A stretch of 64,000 bases of DNA from Hymenobacter jeollabukensis (lineage in GTDB: Bacteria > Bacteroidota > Bacteroidia > Cytophagales > Hymenobacteraceae). This document shows positions 46,363-54,744 of this stretch, piece after piece (the first letter of the stretch is position 1; every line of letters starts with the position of its first letter). The translations under genes and the position numbers were made by a program. The DNA lies in contig NZ_VAJM01000003.1 in assembly GCF_005771675.1 (NCBI RefSeq), positions 582,657 to 646,656 of the forward strand, written 5' to 3'. The notes under the pieces were generated by a model that was given only the letters and a program-made list of their open reading frames with translations, was not told the DNA's origin and ran no database searches.

Positions 46363-46566
46363 GGCCTCACCCCCCGGCCCCCTCTCCCCTGGAGAGGGGG
46401 AGCCAAACATCAGCAACGGCAGCGGCCCCAATGCGCTCAGGCGCATTGGGGCCGCTGTTTTTAGGTTAGAATCATAATTGTCTGCGGCGGGGCTGTGCAG
46501 CGCGAGCGGAGCAGCCCCGCACCATTGCTGACATCAGGCTCCCCCTCGGGGGCGGGGGGTGAGGCC
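46363..46566. repeat. Large intergenic inverted repeat with GGCCTCACCCCCC ends
   Basis: GGCCTCACCCCCCGGCCCCC at the left matches the reverse complement of the right end (GGGGGCGGGGGGTGAGGCC), and the next inner blocks, around TTGCTGA and GGCTCCCCC, also match in inverted order. The whole 204-base gap between two genes is thus one palindromic element with a terminator hairpin at its centre. The GGCCTCACCCCCCGGCCCCC word is a common dispersed motif in such genomes. Confidence 0.75.
46420..46462. terminator. Perfect 17-bp terminator hairpin inside the repeat
   Basis: CAGCGGCCCCAATGCGC pairs perfectly with GCGCATTGGGGCCGCTG around TCAG and is followed by TTTTT on the plus strand. It lies between a plus-strand gene and the convergent helicase gene. 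Confidence 0.88.
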
Positions 46567-46587
46567 ATCGGCAGCCAGAGCTTCGCG

Positions 46588-48018
46588 CTACTTCCGCCGG
46601 GCATTACGGTTCTTGGCGGCGGCCGCTTTGGCCGCCTTGGCCGTGGGCGACGAAGCCCGCCCTTTGGAGGGGTTTACCTTGCTGCCCTTCTTGCTGCGCT
46701 GCGGGCCGTCGTAGGTCTGGCCGGTGCGCTTGTCCATCGTCACGCCGGTTTTCAGCCACTCCTGCTTTTCGTGGAAGGCGCCCTGGAAGTTGGGGTCTTG
46801 CTTGCGGCGCAACGCGTCCAGCTCGCGGGCCATCTTTTGCGCTTCCTCGAAGGGCGTTTCCGAGATTTTGACCTCGGCCGGAATGTCCTGCTGCGGAATC
46901 GGCTGCTTCATCAGCTCCTCGATGCGCTGCACGTGGGGCATTTCGGCGGGCGTGGCGAAGGTAATGGCCGCGCCCGTCAGCTCGGCCCGACCGGTGCGCC
47001 CGATGCGGTGCACGTAGTCGTCGTAGATGACCGGCACGTCGAAGTTGATGACGTGGCTCACGGCCGGCACGTCGATGCCGCGGGCGGCCACGTCGGTAGC
47101 CACCAGGAAGCGCACGTTGCCCTCGCGGAAGGCATTCATGGAGTTCAGGCGGGTATTCTGGTCCTTGTTGCCGTGAATGACCCGCGCCTCGCTGTCGATT
47201 TTGCGCTGCAGGAAGTGGTGGATGTTATCGGCCGTGCTTTTGCTGCGGGCGAAGATGATAACCCGGTTGAACGTCTCCTCCTGCCCCTTGATCAGGTGCT
47301 CCAGCAGGTGAATCTTGGTCAGGAAGTTGGGCACCTGGTACAGCATCTGCGTCACCGTGGAGGCCGGGGCCGCCGGCGGCGTTACCTCGATTTTCACCGG
47401 AAACTCCAGAAACTCGGCGCTCAACTCCTCCACCTTGGCCGGCATGGTGGCCGAAAACAGCATGTTCTGGCGCTTGCGCGGCAGCACTTCGAGCAGGCGG
47501 CGGATCTGGGGCATAAAGCCCATGTCCATCATCTTGTCGGCCTCGTCGAGCACCAGCGTCTTCACTTCCTTCAGCAGCAGGTCGCCGCGCGAATACAGTT
47601 CCATCAGGCGGCCGGGCGTGGCCAGCAGCACGTCCACGCCCTTGAGCACGGCGTCGGAGTGCGTTTTCACGCCCACGCCGCCGTACACGGCCACGATGCG
47701 CAGGTCGGTATACACGGCCAGCTTCTTCAGGTGCGTCTCAATCTGCAGAATCAGCTCCCGCGTCGGGGCCAGGATCAGGGCCCGGGGGTGCGTGCCCTGG
47801 GCGTACTTGGCCTTCATCAGCAGCGGCAGGCCGAACGCGGCGGTTTTGCCGGTGCCCGTCTGGGCCACGCCGAGCAGGTCGTGGCCGGCCAGCAGCAGCG
47901 GAATGGCCTGCTGCTGCACCGGAGTGGGCCGCTCGAAGCCCGCCTCGGCCACGGCGTTCAGCAGTTGCTTATTCAGCTTGAAGTCTTCGAAGGTAACGGC
48001 CGCGGTGGATTCGTTCAT
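46588..48018 (-). CDS. DEAD-box RNA helicase
   Basis: A 476-residue ATP-dependent RNA helicase. Motifs: Q-motif GFERPTPVQQQAI, I AQTGTGKTAAF, Ia APTRELILQ, Ib TPGRLMEL, II VLDEADKMMDMGF, III SATMP, IV VIIFARSKSTADNI, V ATDVAARGIDVP and VI HRIGRTGRA. A basic C-terminal tail (QRSKKGSKVNPSKGRASSP, then a Lys/Ala-rich end) helps bind RNA, as in RhlE/CsdA-type helicases of ribosome assembly or RNA decay. A -7 box abuts the start, so the mRNA is probably leaderless. Confidence 0.95.
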   Translation of the reverse strand: MNESTAAVTFEDFKLNKQLLNAVAEAGFERPTPVQQQAIPLLLAGHDLLGVAQTGTGKTAAFGLPLLMKAKYAQGTHPRALILAPTRELILQIETHLKKLAVYTDLRIVAVYGGVGVKTHSDAVLKGVDVLLATPGRLMELYSRGDLLLKEVKTLVLDEADKMMDMGFMPQIRRLLEVLPRKRQNMLFSATMPAKVEELSAEFLEFPVKIEVTPPAAPASTVTQMLYQVPNFLTKIHLLEHLIKGQEETFNRVIIFARSKSTADNIHHFLQRKIDSEARVIHGNKDQNTRLNSMNAFREGNVRFLVATDVAARGIDVPAVSHVINFDVPVIYDDYVHRIGRTGRAELTGAAITFATPAEMPHVQRIEELMKQPIPQQDIPAEVKISETPFEEAQKMARELDALRRKQDPNFQGAFHEKQEWLKTGVTMDKRTGQTYDGPQRSKKGSKVNPSKGRASSPTAKAAKAAAAKNRNARRK

Positions 48019-48022
48019 ACCA

Positions 48023-48030
48023 CAAAGGTA
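48023..48030 (-). promoter_or_regulatory. Promoter -7 box of the helicase gene
   Basis: On the minus strand TACCTTTG ends four bases before the ATG at 48018. This predicts a transcript starting at or next to the start codon. No TTG is seen at the -33 position. Confidence 0.55.
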
Positions 48031-48166
48031 CCGCTTCCCGCCGCTTGCGTAGGGCGGCTGCCTGCTGCGGCAACTGGCGAGAGGAATTGAGGTGTAATAA
48101 TTGATATTGAAATGTTGTTATAAAATAAAAACATAGTACATTTTGTCGTAATCAACCTGCCCGCGT

Positions 48167-49426
48167 ATGCGTGTTTTTGCCTACTCCCTGCTGGTGCTGG
48201 CTATCGGCCTGAGCGCCTGCGAAAGTCCCAAAACGGCCGCTACCGAAGTCGGCGACGAAACGGTAGCCGCACCGCCACCGGCTCAGTCGACTCCCAACCA
48301 GCCCACCATAGTACCGGCCAACGTCATGTCGCCCTCCGAAGCTCAGAACCCCTCCGACCCGCCCCCGGGCCAGCAGTACCGCCTGCTGGGCGTCATCGAC
48401 CCGGACATGAACAACATCGTGGCCTTTGCCCTGAAAGTGCCGCGCGACTGGCAGGTGCAGCAGTCCTTCAAGCGCAAGTGGAACGGCGCCATTCCCTCGC
48501 CGCAGGTCTACCTCTCGTTCCGCTCGCCCGACGGCAGCCAGCAAATTGAGTACCTGCCGGCCGTGGAATACACCTACGCCGACGGGCCGATGGCGCAAAA
48601 CATGCGCGCCCAAATGCAAAGCATGGGTATGCCCCGCATGGAAAGTGAGCTGCCGCCCATGCCCGCCCTGACCTACATCAAGCGCGTGCTGCTGCCCACC
48701 CTGGCCCAGCGCGGGCTGGTGTTGCGCAACGTGACCAACGAAACCGTGCTGCCCGCCCAGCAGGCCGCCAATCAGGTCACCAAAACCAGCGCCTACGTCG
48801 ACGGGGAGCTGGGCAATGGGCGCCGCGCCCGCATCGAGTGCCGCCTGAGCCAGCAGACCATGCAGGCCAACGGCGAAACGTACTACGCCTGGAACGTCAT
48901 ACCTTCCATTACCCAGACCAACGCCGACCTGGCCGCCAGCTACGCCCACGCCAAAGCTGCGCAGGAGTCCATCACCATGAACCCCACTTGGGTGAAGCTG
49001 AACAACGACGTGGTGCAGCGCGGGCAGCGGGCCAATTACCAGACCGGCGAAGACAACCTGGCCGCCCAGCGCCGCATGACCGAGATTCAGCGGCAGGGCC
49101 ACGAGCAGCGCATGGCCGACATCCAGCGCCAGGGCGCGGCCAGCACCGCCCGCTACAATGACCACATGGCCGCTATGGATGCTGACAAAGCCGCTTTTGA
49201 TGCCCGCACGAACAGCCAAGACCAACAGCACGAGTATTTCGTGGATGCCATTCGGGAGAAAGAAAAGTACGCGGACCCCAGCACCGGCGAGCGGGTGAAG
49301 GTGGATGCCGGCTACAACCACGTGTACACTGACCGTCAGGGGCATTACTACGGCAGCAACACGCCCGTCAACGCCGGCTCGGTGGACTGGCAGGAGCTGC
49401 AGAAGTTGTCGATGAAGCAGTATTAA
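48167..49426 (+). CDS. Lipoprotein, unknown function
   Basis: A 419-residue exported lipoprotein (lipobox AIGLSAC, Cys18). A Pro/Ala/Gln-rich stretch runs to about residue 65. Then come a beta-rich domain beginning GVIDPDMNNIVAFALKVPRD, a helical coiled segment (DNLAAQRRMTEIQRQGHEQR and on, about 300-350) and a C-terminal part, DRQGHYYGSNTPVNAGSVDW. The design resembles Gram-negative hypothetical secreted proteins with a DUF-type beta domain. No catalytic motif is seen. The AT-rich upstream region contains a TACATTTTG box. Confidence 0.65.
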   Translation: MRVFAYSLLVLAIGLSACESPKTAATEVGDETVAAPPPAQSTPNQPTIVPANVMSPSEAQNPSDPPPGQQYRLLGVIDPDMNNIVAFALKVPRDWQVQQSFKRKWNGAIPSPQVYLSFRSPDGSQQIEYLPAVEYTYADGPMAQNMRAQMQSMGMPRMESELPPMPALTYIKRVLLPTLAQRGLVLRNVTNETVLPAQQAANQVTKTSAYVDGELGNGRRARIECRLSQQTMQANGETYYAWNVIPSITQTNADLAASYAHAKAAQESITMNPTWVKLNNDVVQRGQRANYQTGEDNLAAQRRMTEIQRQGHEQRMADIQRQGAASTARYNDHMAAMDADKAAFDARTNSQDQQHEYFVDAIREKEKYADPSTGERVKVDAGYNHVYTDRQGHYYGSNTPVNAGSVDWQELQKLSMKQY

Positions 49427-49458
49427 AGTGTGGGAAACGGGGCCGCACGCAGATTTTT

Positions 49459-49489
49459 TTTGGAAGAAACCGCCGGCGTTCTATCTTTG
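49459..49489 (+). promoter_or_regulatory. Promoter of tRNA-His
   Basis: TTTG (49459-49462), 19 bases, TATCTTTG (49482-49489): a perfect Bacteroidota housekeeping promoter. The predicted transcript start lies about 15 bases before the tRNA. Confidence 0.88.
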
Positions 49490-49507
49490 CAGCACCAAAC
49501 CCAACAC

Positions 49508-49582
<75 letters not shown>

Positions 49583-49589
49583 CACTCAG

Positions 49590-49623
49590 GTCCCCGGAAC
49601 TTTCGCTCCGGGGACTTTTTTTT
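49590..49623 (+). terminator. Terminator of tRNA-His
   Basis: GTCCCCGGA pairs with TCCGGGGAC around eight bases and is followed by eight T. Confidence 0.93.
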
Positions 49624-49682
49624 GCTGAACGGGGTTAACAGCCCGCAACGTCGTTTTAACGTAACACTCTGACTTTCCTGCT

Positions 49683-50606
49683 ATGAGCTTGGTCGTAATC
49701 GGTACCGTGGCCTTCGATGCCATCGAAACGCCTTTCGGCAAAACCGACAAAATCGTGGGCGGCGCCGCCACGTTTGCTTCGCTGGCCGCTTCCTACTCCA
49801 TCAAGCCCGTCAAAATCGTTTCCGTCGTCGGCGACGATTTCCACGACAAAGACATCATGCTGCTGCAGGAGCACGGCGTGGACGTGGAAGGCCTGCAGAT
49901 CAAGCAGGGTGAGAAGTCGTTTTTCTGGGCCGGCAAGTACAACACCGACCTGAACTCGCGCGAGACGCTGGCCACCGAACTGAACGTGCTGGCCGATTTC
50001 GACCCCATTCTCCCCGACTCCTATCAGGACTGCAAGTACCTGATGCTGGGCAACCTCACGCCCCAGATTCAGCGTCTGGTGATTCAGCGCCTCGTCAACC
50101 GCCCCAAGCTCATCGTGATGGACACGATGAACTTCTGGATGGACGTGGCCATGGATGAGCTGCTCGAAACCATTCAGATGGTAGACGTGCTCAGCATCAA
50201 CGACGAGGAAGCCCGTCAGCTCTCGGGCGAATACTCGCTGGTGAAGGCGGCGCGCAAGATTCTGGCCCTGGGGCCGAAGTTCCTCATCATCAAGAAGGGG
50301 GAGCACGGCGCCCTGCTCTTCCACAAGAAGCAGGTGTTTTTCTGCCCGGCGCTGCCGCTGGAAGAAGTATTCGACCCGACCGGCGCCGGCGACACCTTCG
50401 CGGGCGGCTTCATCGGCCACATCGCCGCCACCGACGACTGCTCGTTCGAGAACCTGAAGCGCGCCGTGATTCACGGCTCGGCCATGGCCTCGTTCTGCGT
50501 GGAAAAATTCGGTACCGAGCGGCTGCTGAATCTGACCCAGGAGGACATTCAGGAGCGCGAAAAGCAGTTCGGCGACCTGGTGCGCGTGGAAGAAGTGCTG
50601 GCCTAA
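49683..50606 (+). CDS. PfkB-family carbohydrate/nucleoside kinase
   Basis: A 307-residue ribokinase-fold kinase. The N-terminal GTVAFDAIETPFGKTDKIVGG, the catalytic PfkB signature DPTGAGDTFAGGFIGHIA (Asp in GAGD) and the ATP-binding IIKKGEHGALLF are clear. Substrate specificity is not obvious; similar Bacteroidota proteins are annotated as sugar or adenosine-type kinases and act on nucleoside or sugar hydroxyls. Starts 101 bases after the tRNA. Confidence 0.92.
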   Translation: MSLVVIGTVAFDAIETPFGKTDKIVGGAATFASLAASYSIKPVKIVSVVGDDFHDKDIMLLQEHGVDVEGLQIKQGEKSFFWAGKYNTDLNSRETLATELNVLADFDPILPDSYQDCKYLMLGNLTPQIQRLVIQRLVNRPKLIVMDTMNFWMDVAMDELLETIQMVDVLSINDEEARQLSGEYSLVKAARKILALGPKFLIIKKGEHGALLFHKKQVFFCPALPLEEVFDPTGAGDTFAGGFIGHIAATDDCSFENLKRAVIHGSAMASFCVEKFGTERLLNLTQEDIQEREKQFGDLVRVEEVLA

Positions 50607-50668
50607 GGCAACCCGGCGACGGACTTGGGGGTAAAAGAGGTATCGTTTCCCCACAACGCACCTGAGCC

Positions 50669-50947
50669 ATGTCACACAAGCATAACCACCAAGAACAGCC
50701 CCTGATTCCTAACTCCAATCTGGAAAACAGCAAGGTGCCCTCGTCGAACAGCGGCGGCACCAAGGTGCAGAACGTGAGCCGCAACCACATTACGGAAGCC
50801 GGCAACGAAATCAAAGGCAACGCCGCCGGTGGCAATCAGGCCGAAATTCGGTCGAATGCCTCCAACAAGCCGCGCAGCAACCCACAGGGCAACCACCCCA
50901 TGTCGGTCGACCGCAGCCAGAAAGGCCCCGGCAAACAAGGCGACTAG
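50669..50947 (+). CDS. Small disordered hydrophilic protein
   Basis: A 92-residue protein of Asn/Ser/Gly/Gln/Lys-rich composition (NSNLENSKVPSSNSGGTKVQ; NEIKGNAAGGNQAEIRSNAS) with no hydrophobic core, signal or Cys. Its makeup resembles small stress-related disordered proteins, but I recognise no family. It follows the PfkB gene by 62 bases and ends at a strong terminator, so it is likely expressed. Confidence 0.6.
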   Translation: MSHKHNHQEQPLIPNSNLENSKVPSSNSGGTKVQNVSRNHITEAGNEIKGNAAGGNQAEIRSNASNKPRSNPQGNHPMSVDRSQKGPGKQGD

Positions 50948-50965
50948 CCCTTTGCCCATAGATTG

Positions 50966-51003
50966 AAAAAGCCCCGTCGGATTTGTCCGGCGGGGCTTTT
51001 TTT
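50966..51003 (+). terminator. Intrinsic terminator
   Basis: GCCCCGTCGG pairs with CCGGCGGGGC (one G-T pair) around six bases, flanked by five A and a T-run. It begins 19 bases after the stop codon. Confidence 0.92.
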
Positions 51004-51043
51004 GCTTTTGCTGAGATGAGGAATGCCAAACGGCTGCACTGGT

Positions 51044-51236
51044 CGTCATTGCGAGCAAAGCGAAGCAATCGGTCCTGGCCAACTAGCCAAGCGTAAAATG
51101 AGCACCGCCCGAAACCGTCGTTGAACAGTTTCGGGCGGTGCTGTTTTCGGGTAGAATGGATTGTGGCGGCGGTGCTGCTGGAGGAAGGATTGGCTACGTC
51201 TTCCTGCGGGTGCTTCGGCGGCGCCTCGCAATGACG
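51044..51236. repeat. Composite intergenic repeat with CGTCATTGCGAG ends
   Basis: The element starts CGTCATTGCGAGCAAAGCGA and ends CTCGCAATGACG, its inverted terminal word. The interior carries a perfect 15-bp hairpin, AGCACCGCCCGAAAC/GTTTCGGGCGGTGCT (51101-51142). It fills most of the 317-base gap from 50948 to 51264 and carries no ORF. The CGTCATTGCGAG word is a dispersed motif of many bacterial genomes; here it brackets a separate hairpin, as if one element inserted into another. Confidence 0.75.
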
Positions 51237-51264
51237 GCGGGTGGAGCCGGTGCTTGCGGGCTTC

Positions 51265-52110
51265 TTAGTCCGGCAGGGTCAGGCGCATGATGCGGGTATC
51301 CACGTCGCCGTTGTGGATAAAGTCCTGCTCGAACAGAATCGAATGGCCGTTCAGCCAGCGTGGCTGACTCACGCCCCACTCCGTCTGCCGCTCCCAGAGC
51401 AGCTGCGGGCGGCCGGTTTTCATGCTCCATACCTGCAGGCCGCTGGGCTCGTAGCGGGCCAGCACGTCGGAGGAGCCACAGATGAAGTAGCGGCCGTCAG
51501 GTGACACCGAGGGCGGGCTCCACACCACCGTCTGCCGGCCGGTCTGCTGATCGACCAAGAGGTAATAGCCGCCTTCGTACAGCCGCACCGCAATCAGCCA
51601 GTGGTGAATGCGCGGCAGCGTGGCCACGTACTCGTACAGCACGCTGGTGTCGTAGTTCTCTGTGGGGTTGTTGACGAGGCGTACCGCTTTGCCGTTGGTG
51701 CAGCGCAGGGCCAGCGTACGGCCGGCGCGCTGGGCCGTGGTGGCCTTGCGCAGGCGGCGCCGTTCTTCGGCCTCGGGGTCCAGCTCGTCGCCTTCACTGG
51801 CCGTCTGGTTGACGAGCCACTCCTGCACCGGCAGCTGCTCGTACGTGTCGCGGGAGCCGGGGTAGAGGCGCACGATTCGCTCCCCCACCATCAGCGTGTC
51901 GAGGTGAGCGAAGCGGTTGACGGTGGGCGGCGGTACCGGGCGCTTGTGGGCAGTAGCGCCCGGGGCTTGCGCCTGTGCCGGCAGCAGGCTGGGCGGCAAC
52001 GATACGCCGGGCCGGGCGCGCTCCGCCGGCTGCATCCGTAGCGTGCAGGAAGTCAGCAGGCACAGGCCCCCCAGCAGGAGCGGGGCCGGCAGCGGACGAA
52101 GCGGGTACAT
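51265..52110 (-). CDS. Lipoprotein, unknown function
   Basis: A 281-residue exported lipoprotein (lipobox GLCLLTSC, Cys22). After a Pro/Ala linker (to about 65) come beta-rich stretches: LIAVRLYEGGYYLLVDQQTG, WSPPSVSPDGRYFICGSSDV, LWERQTEWGVSQPRWLNGHS and DVDTRIMRLTLPD. The SPDGRYF repeat resembles a WD40-like/TolB-type propeller blade. The start is the ATG at 52110; a much longer frame extends antisense-like into the M61 gene and is rejected. It lies 32 bases after the M61 peptidase on the same strand and may be co-transcribed. Confidence 0.7.
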   Translation of the reverse strand: MYPLRPLPAPLLLGGLCLLTSCTLRMQPAERARPGVSLPPSLLPAQAQAPGATAHKRPVPPPTVNRFAHLDTLMVGERIVRLYPGSRDTYEQLPVQEWLVNQTASEGDELDPEAEERRRLRKATTAQRAGRTLALRCTNGKAVRLVNNPTENYDTSVLYEYVATLPRIHHWLIAVRLYEGGYYLLVDQQTGRQTVVWSPPSVSPDGRYFICGSSDVLARYEPSGLQVWSMKTGRPQLLWERQTEWGVSQPRWLNGHSILFEQDFIHNGDVDTRIMRLTLPD

Positions 52111-52142
52111 ATGCGAGGGAAGCAGCGGAGTGGCGAAACGGA

Positions 52143-53879
52143 CTAAAAGGCCTGGTTTAGCCACTGGCGGAAGCTGGCCTGTTCGGCTGGCGTAGCATCG
52201 GGGCGCTGGTCCACGGTAATCTTCGACCAGAACCGGCGGCCGGGCTCCGCCTGCAGCGAAACGGTAAGTAGCCGATCCTGGCGAAATACGCTGATATCGT
52301 ACACCGGTTGCCCCGTAGCGAGCAGGGTTTGCAGGTTCATGTCGACGCGCCGGCCGTTGACGGCCACAATCTGGTCGTCCACCGTCAGGCAGCGCGCCGC
52401 GGGTGAGTCGGGGTAGATGTCGGTGACTTCCGTCCGCTCGTTTTTCACTACCGTGCGGAAGCCGAACAACCCTTCCGAAGCCGAGCCGCTGGCCTGCACC
52501 ATCAGCGCGCAGCCGACGCTGTGTAGGGCCTCGTCCAGCGGCGTTTCCAGCTCCTGGGTGCCGTAGATGTGCCCGTCGAAATACCAGCCCAACTCCTCGC
52601 CGGCCACGTCCTCCACGATGCGGCGGTAGTCGTCCTCGGTGTAGCCGATGCCGGTCTGCCCGAATTCCTGCCACAGGCGGCGCATCACGTCGTCGAGGCT
52701 GCGTGCATGGTTGTGGCGCTGGCGGATGTGCAGATCGAGCAGCAAAGCCACTAGGGCGCCCTTGTGGTACACGGACACCTTGCGGTCGGGCACGCCGGGC
52801 TTGTAGCCGTCGAGCCAGAGGTCCATCGAGGCGTCGGCCACCGAGAGGTTGTAGCGGCCGTGGTCATCGTAGTGCTTGCGGAGCACGATGTTCAGCTCAT
52901 CGAAGTACTGCCGGGCCGAACGCACGCCAGCACGGGCCAGCAGGTACTCGCCGTAGTAGGTGGTGATGCCCTCGGCTACGAAGCAGGTGCGGAAGTAATT
53001 CTCGCGGGTGTAGTCGTAGGGCTGCATTTCGGCCGGGCGGATGGCCTTGATGTTCCAGACGTGAAACAGCTCGTGGCAGCTCACGCCGAGGAATTCCTTG
53101 TACAGACCCTCGGTCATCAGCAGCTCTGCCGGGCCCAGCGTAACGACGGTGGAGTTCAGGTGCTCCACGCCGTGGTAGTGCTTGTAGGGTAGAATCTGGT
53201 TCAGGAAGTGGTAGTCCCGGGCCGGGAAGCCGCCAAACAGCCGCAGCTGCTCTTCGCTGAAGGCTTTGAAGTCGCGCACGATGACCGGCCAGTTGGGCCG
53301 CGCCTCCGAGCCCTGCACCCACACGTGGAAGGGCAGGCCGCCGGCTTCGTACTCGGCGTGCTGCAGGGTAGGGGAGGCAATCAGCGGCGAATCCACCAGC
53401 TGATCGAACGAGTCGGCCGCCAGCACGTGCTTTTCTACTTCCTTCATCCCGCAGGCAATCTGCCAGTCGGCAGGCAGCGCGAGGTGCAGCTGGCAGGGCT
53501 CCGCGCGGCGGCCTTCGGCGTACATGAAGCACTGAATACCGTTCAGATACAGCTGCGTTTCATCGAGCCAGGAGCCGCCGGCGTCCATCTGGTGGGCGTA
53601 GAAGTTGTACTGCACCCGCACCGTGCGGCCCGCCACGCCGTCAAGCTGCCACCGGTCCTTGGTCAGCTTCTGCAGGGGCAGCGCTTCGTCGGAATCGGCG
53701 TCGAAAGCCTCCACGCGCTGGATTTTCTGGCCGAAGTTCTGCAGCTCGTAGCGTCCCGGGCGCCAGGCGGGCAGCTGCAGCTCCAAGGGCTCGGTGGCCC
53801 CGGCGGGCACGGCCAGCTGCAATTGCACCTGCAGGTAAAAAGTGAGCGGGTTGGCAAACGAGACGTAATAGTGAATCAT
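52143..53879 (-). CDS. M61-family metallopeptidase with PDZ domain
   Basis: A 578-residue zinc aminopeptidase of the glycyl-aminopeptidase type. An N-terminal beta domain starts MIHYYVSFANPLTFYLQVQL. The zinc motif is SCHELFHVWNIKAIRP (HExxH-xWN), with the third ligand in the downstream FVAEGITTYYGEYL helix. A C-terminal PDZ domain covers about residues 460-550 (DIYPDSPAARCLTVDDQIVA). No signal peptide is apparent, so it may be cytoplasmic. The family cleaves N-terminal glycine or alanine from peptides. Confidence 0.92.
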   Translation of the reverse strand: MIHYYVSFANPLTFYLQVQLQLAVPAGATEPLELQLPAWRPGRYELQNFGQKIQRVEAFDADSDEALPLQKLTKDRWQLDGVAGRTVRVQYNFYAHQMDAGGSWLDETQLYLNGIQCFMYAEGRRAEPCQLHLALPADWQIACGMKEVEKHVLAADSFDQLVDSPLIASPTLQHAEYEAGGLPFHVWVQGSEARPNWPVIVRDFKAFSEEQLRLFGGFPARDYHFLNQILPYKHYHGVEHLNSTVVTLGPAELLMTEGLYKEFLGVSCHELFHVWNIKAIRPAEMQPYDYTRENYFRTCFVAEGITTYYGEYLLARAGVRSARQYFDELNIVLRKHYDDHGRYNLSVADASMDLWLDGYKPGVPDRKVSVYHKGALVALLLDLHIRQRHNHARSLDDVMRRLWQEFGQTGIGYTEDDYRRIVEDVAGEELGWYFDGHIYGTQELETPLDEALHSVGCALMVQASGSASEGLFGFRTVVKNERTEVTDIYPDSPAARCLTVDDQIVAVNGRRVDMNLQTLLATGQPVYDISVFRQDRLLTVSLQAEPGRRFWSKITVDQRPDATPAEQASFRQWLNQAF

Positions 53880-53987
53880 ACAGCGCGGCACGGTTCAGTC
53901 GGCGTAGCAAAGCTACGGCGGAAATAGGCAGCCGGGGCGTAATCGACTGCCTTGGTGCAACTTTCTTCCGCTACCTTCAATTACTGA

Positions 53988-54018
53988 TTGCCTTTTCCGA
54001 TATAAGTCCTTACCTTTG
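53988..54018 (+). promoter_or_regulatory. Promoter of rpmH-rnpA
   Basis: TTG (53988-53990), 20 bases, TACCTTTG (54011-54018). The predicted transcript start near 54022 gives a leader of about 23 bases before rpmH. Confidence 0.85.
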
Positions 54019-54044
54019 CCGGCCTTACATAACCGTGCCCCGTC

Positions 54045-54203
54045 ATGAAAAGAACGTTTCAGCCTTCGCAGCGCAAGCGCCGTAACAAGCACGGCTTCCG
54101 TCTGCGCATGGAGTCTGCCAACGGCCGCCGCGTACTCGCCGCCCGCCGCAAAAAAGGTCGCAAAAAGCTCACCGTTTCGGACGAGCACAAACACAAGCGC
54201 TAG
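54045..54203 (+). CDS. rpmH: 50S ribosomal protein L34
   Basis: A 52-residue, very basic protein: [20 protein letters not shown] at the start, then [20 protein letters not shown] and [12 protein letters not shown]. This is L34 with a slightly extended C-terminus, as common in Bacteroidota. It has a good promoter and is followed by rnpA, the universal rpmH-rnpA order. Confidence 0.98.
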   Translation: MKRTFQPSQRKRRNKHGFRLRMESANGRRVLAARRKKGRKKLTVSDEHKHKR

Positions 54204-54286
54204 TAGTCCCGTCGCACGGCTGGCTTGCTGCTTTCTGACTGACCTTGCCTGATTCAGCAAACCCTCCAGCCGTGCCCCGAGTATTC

Positions 54287-54715
54287 ATGCCGGGCGCACG
54301 CGTTTACACGTTTTCGAAAGAAGAGCACTTGTGCCGAAAAAAGCTCATCACTGAGCTTTTCGGCCAGGGCTCTTCTTTTGGCGTTTATCCCCTGCGCCTG
54401 GTGTGGCTGCCCCTGGCCGAACCTAGCCAGACGCCCCCGCAGGTGCTCGTCAGTGTGTCGAAGCGCACCTTCAAGCGGGCCGTCGACCGCAACTACCTCA
54501 AGCGCCTCGTGCGCGAGGCGTATCGGCTGAATAAATACCGGCTCATGGAGCACCCGGGCGGCCACCGCGTGGGGCAGCTGGCCATTATCTACACGGGAAA
54601 GGAAAAAAAGCCTTTCGCCGTCGTGCAGAATAAATTAATTTCAGGGCTAGCGCGTTTGCTACACACTGCCGAAGCCGGAGGGGCGCCGAACAGCGCAACT
54701 TCTTCCGCGGTATAA
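54287..54715 (+). CDS. rnpA: Ribonuclease P protein component
   Basis: A 142-residue protein that assists the RNase P RNA in maturing tRNA 5' ends. It begins MPGARVYTFSKEEHLCRKKL and contains the RNR motif region TFKRAVDRNYLKRLVREAYR. The C-terminal end shows the usual IYTGKEKKPFAVVQNKLISG helix. The ATG at 54287 is preferred over upstream TTG/GTG codons because the family N-terminus is the FSKEEHL segment. It is the second gene after rpmH and 29 bases ahead of the S41 protease. Confidence 0.93.
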   Translation: MPGARVYTFSKEEHLCRKKLITELFGQGSSFGVYPLRLVWLPLAEPSQTPPQVLVSVSKRTFKRAVDRNYLKRLVREAYRLNKYRLMEHPGGHRVGQLAIIYTGKEKKPFAVVQNKLISGLARLLHTAEAGGAPNSATSSAV

Positions 54716-54744
54716 GTGTCTGTGTTGTACAGCTACTGCCCTCT

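Noticed and set aside
46495..48090. 531-codon plus-strand frame opposite the helicase
   Set aside because: All helicase motifs are on the minus strand; the plus frame is Gly/His/Arg/Gln-rich shadow sequence.
52111..52674. Upstream extension of the lipoprotein gene at 51265-52110
   Set aside because: It overlaps the M61 gene in another frame on the same strand and would bury the signal peptide and lipobox.
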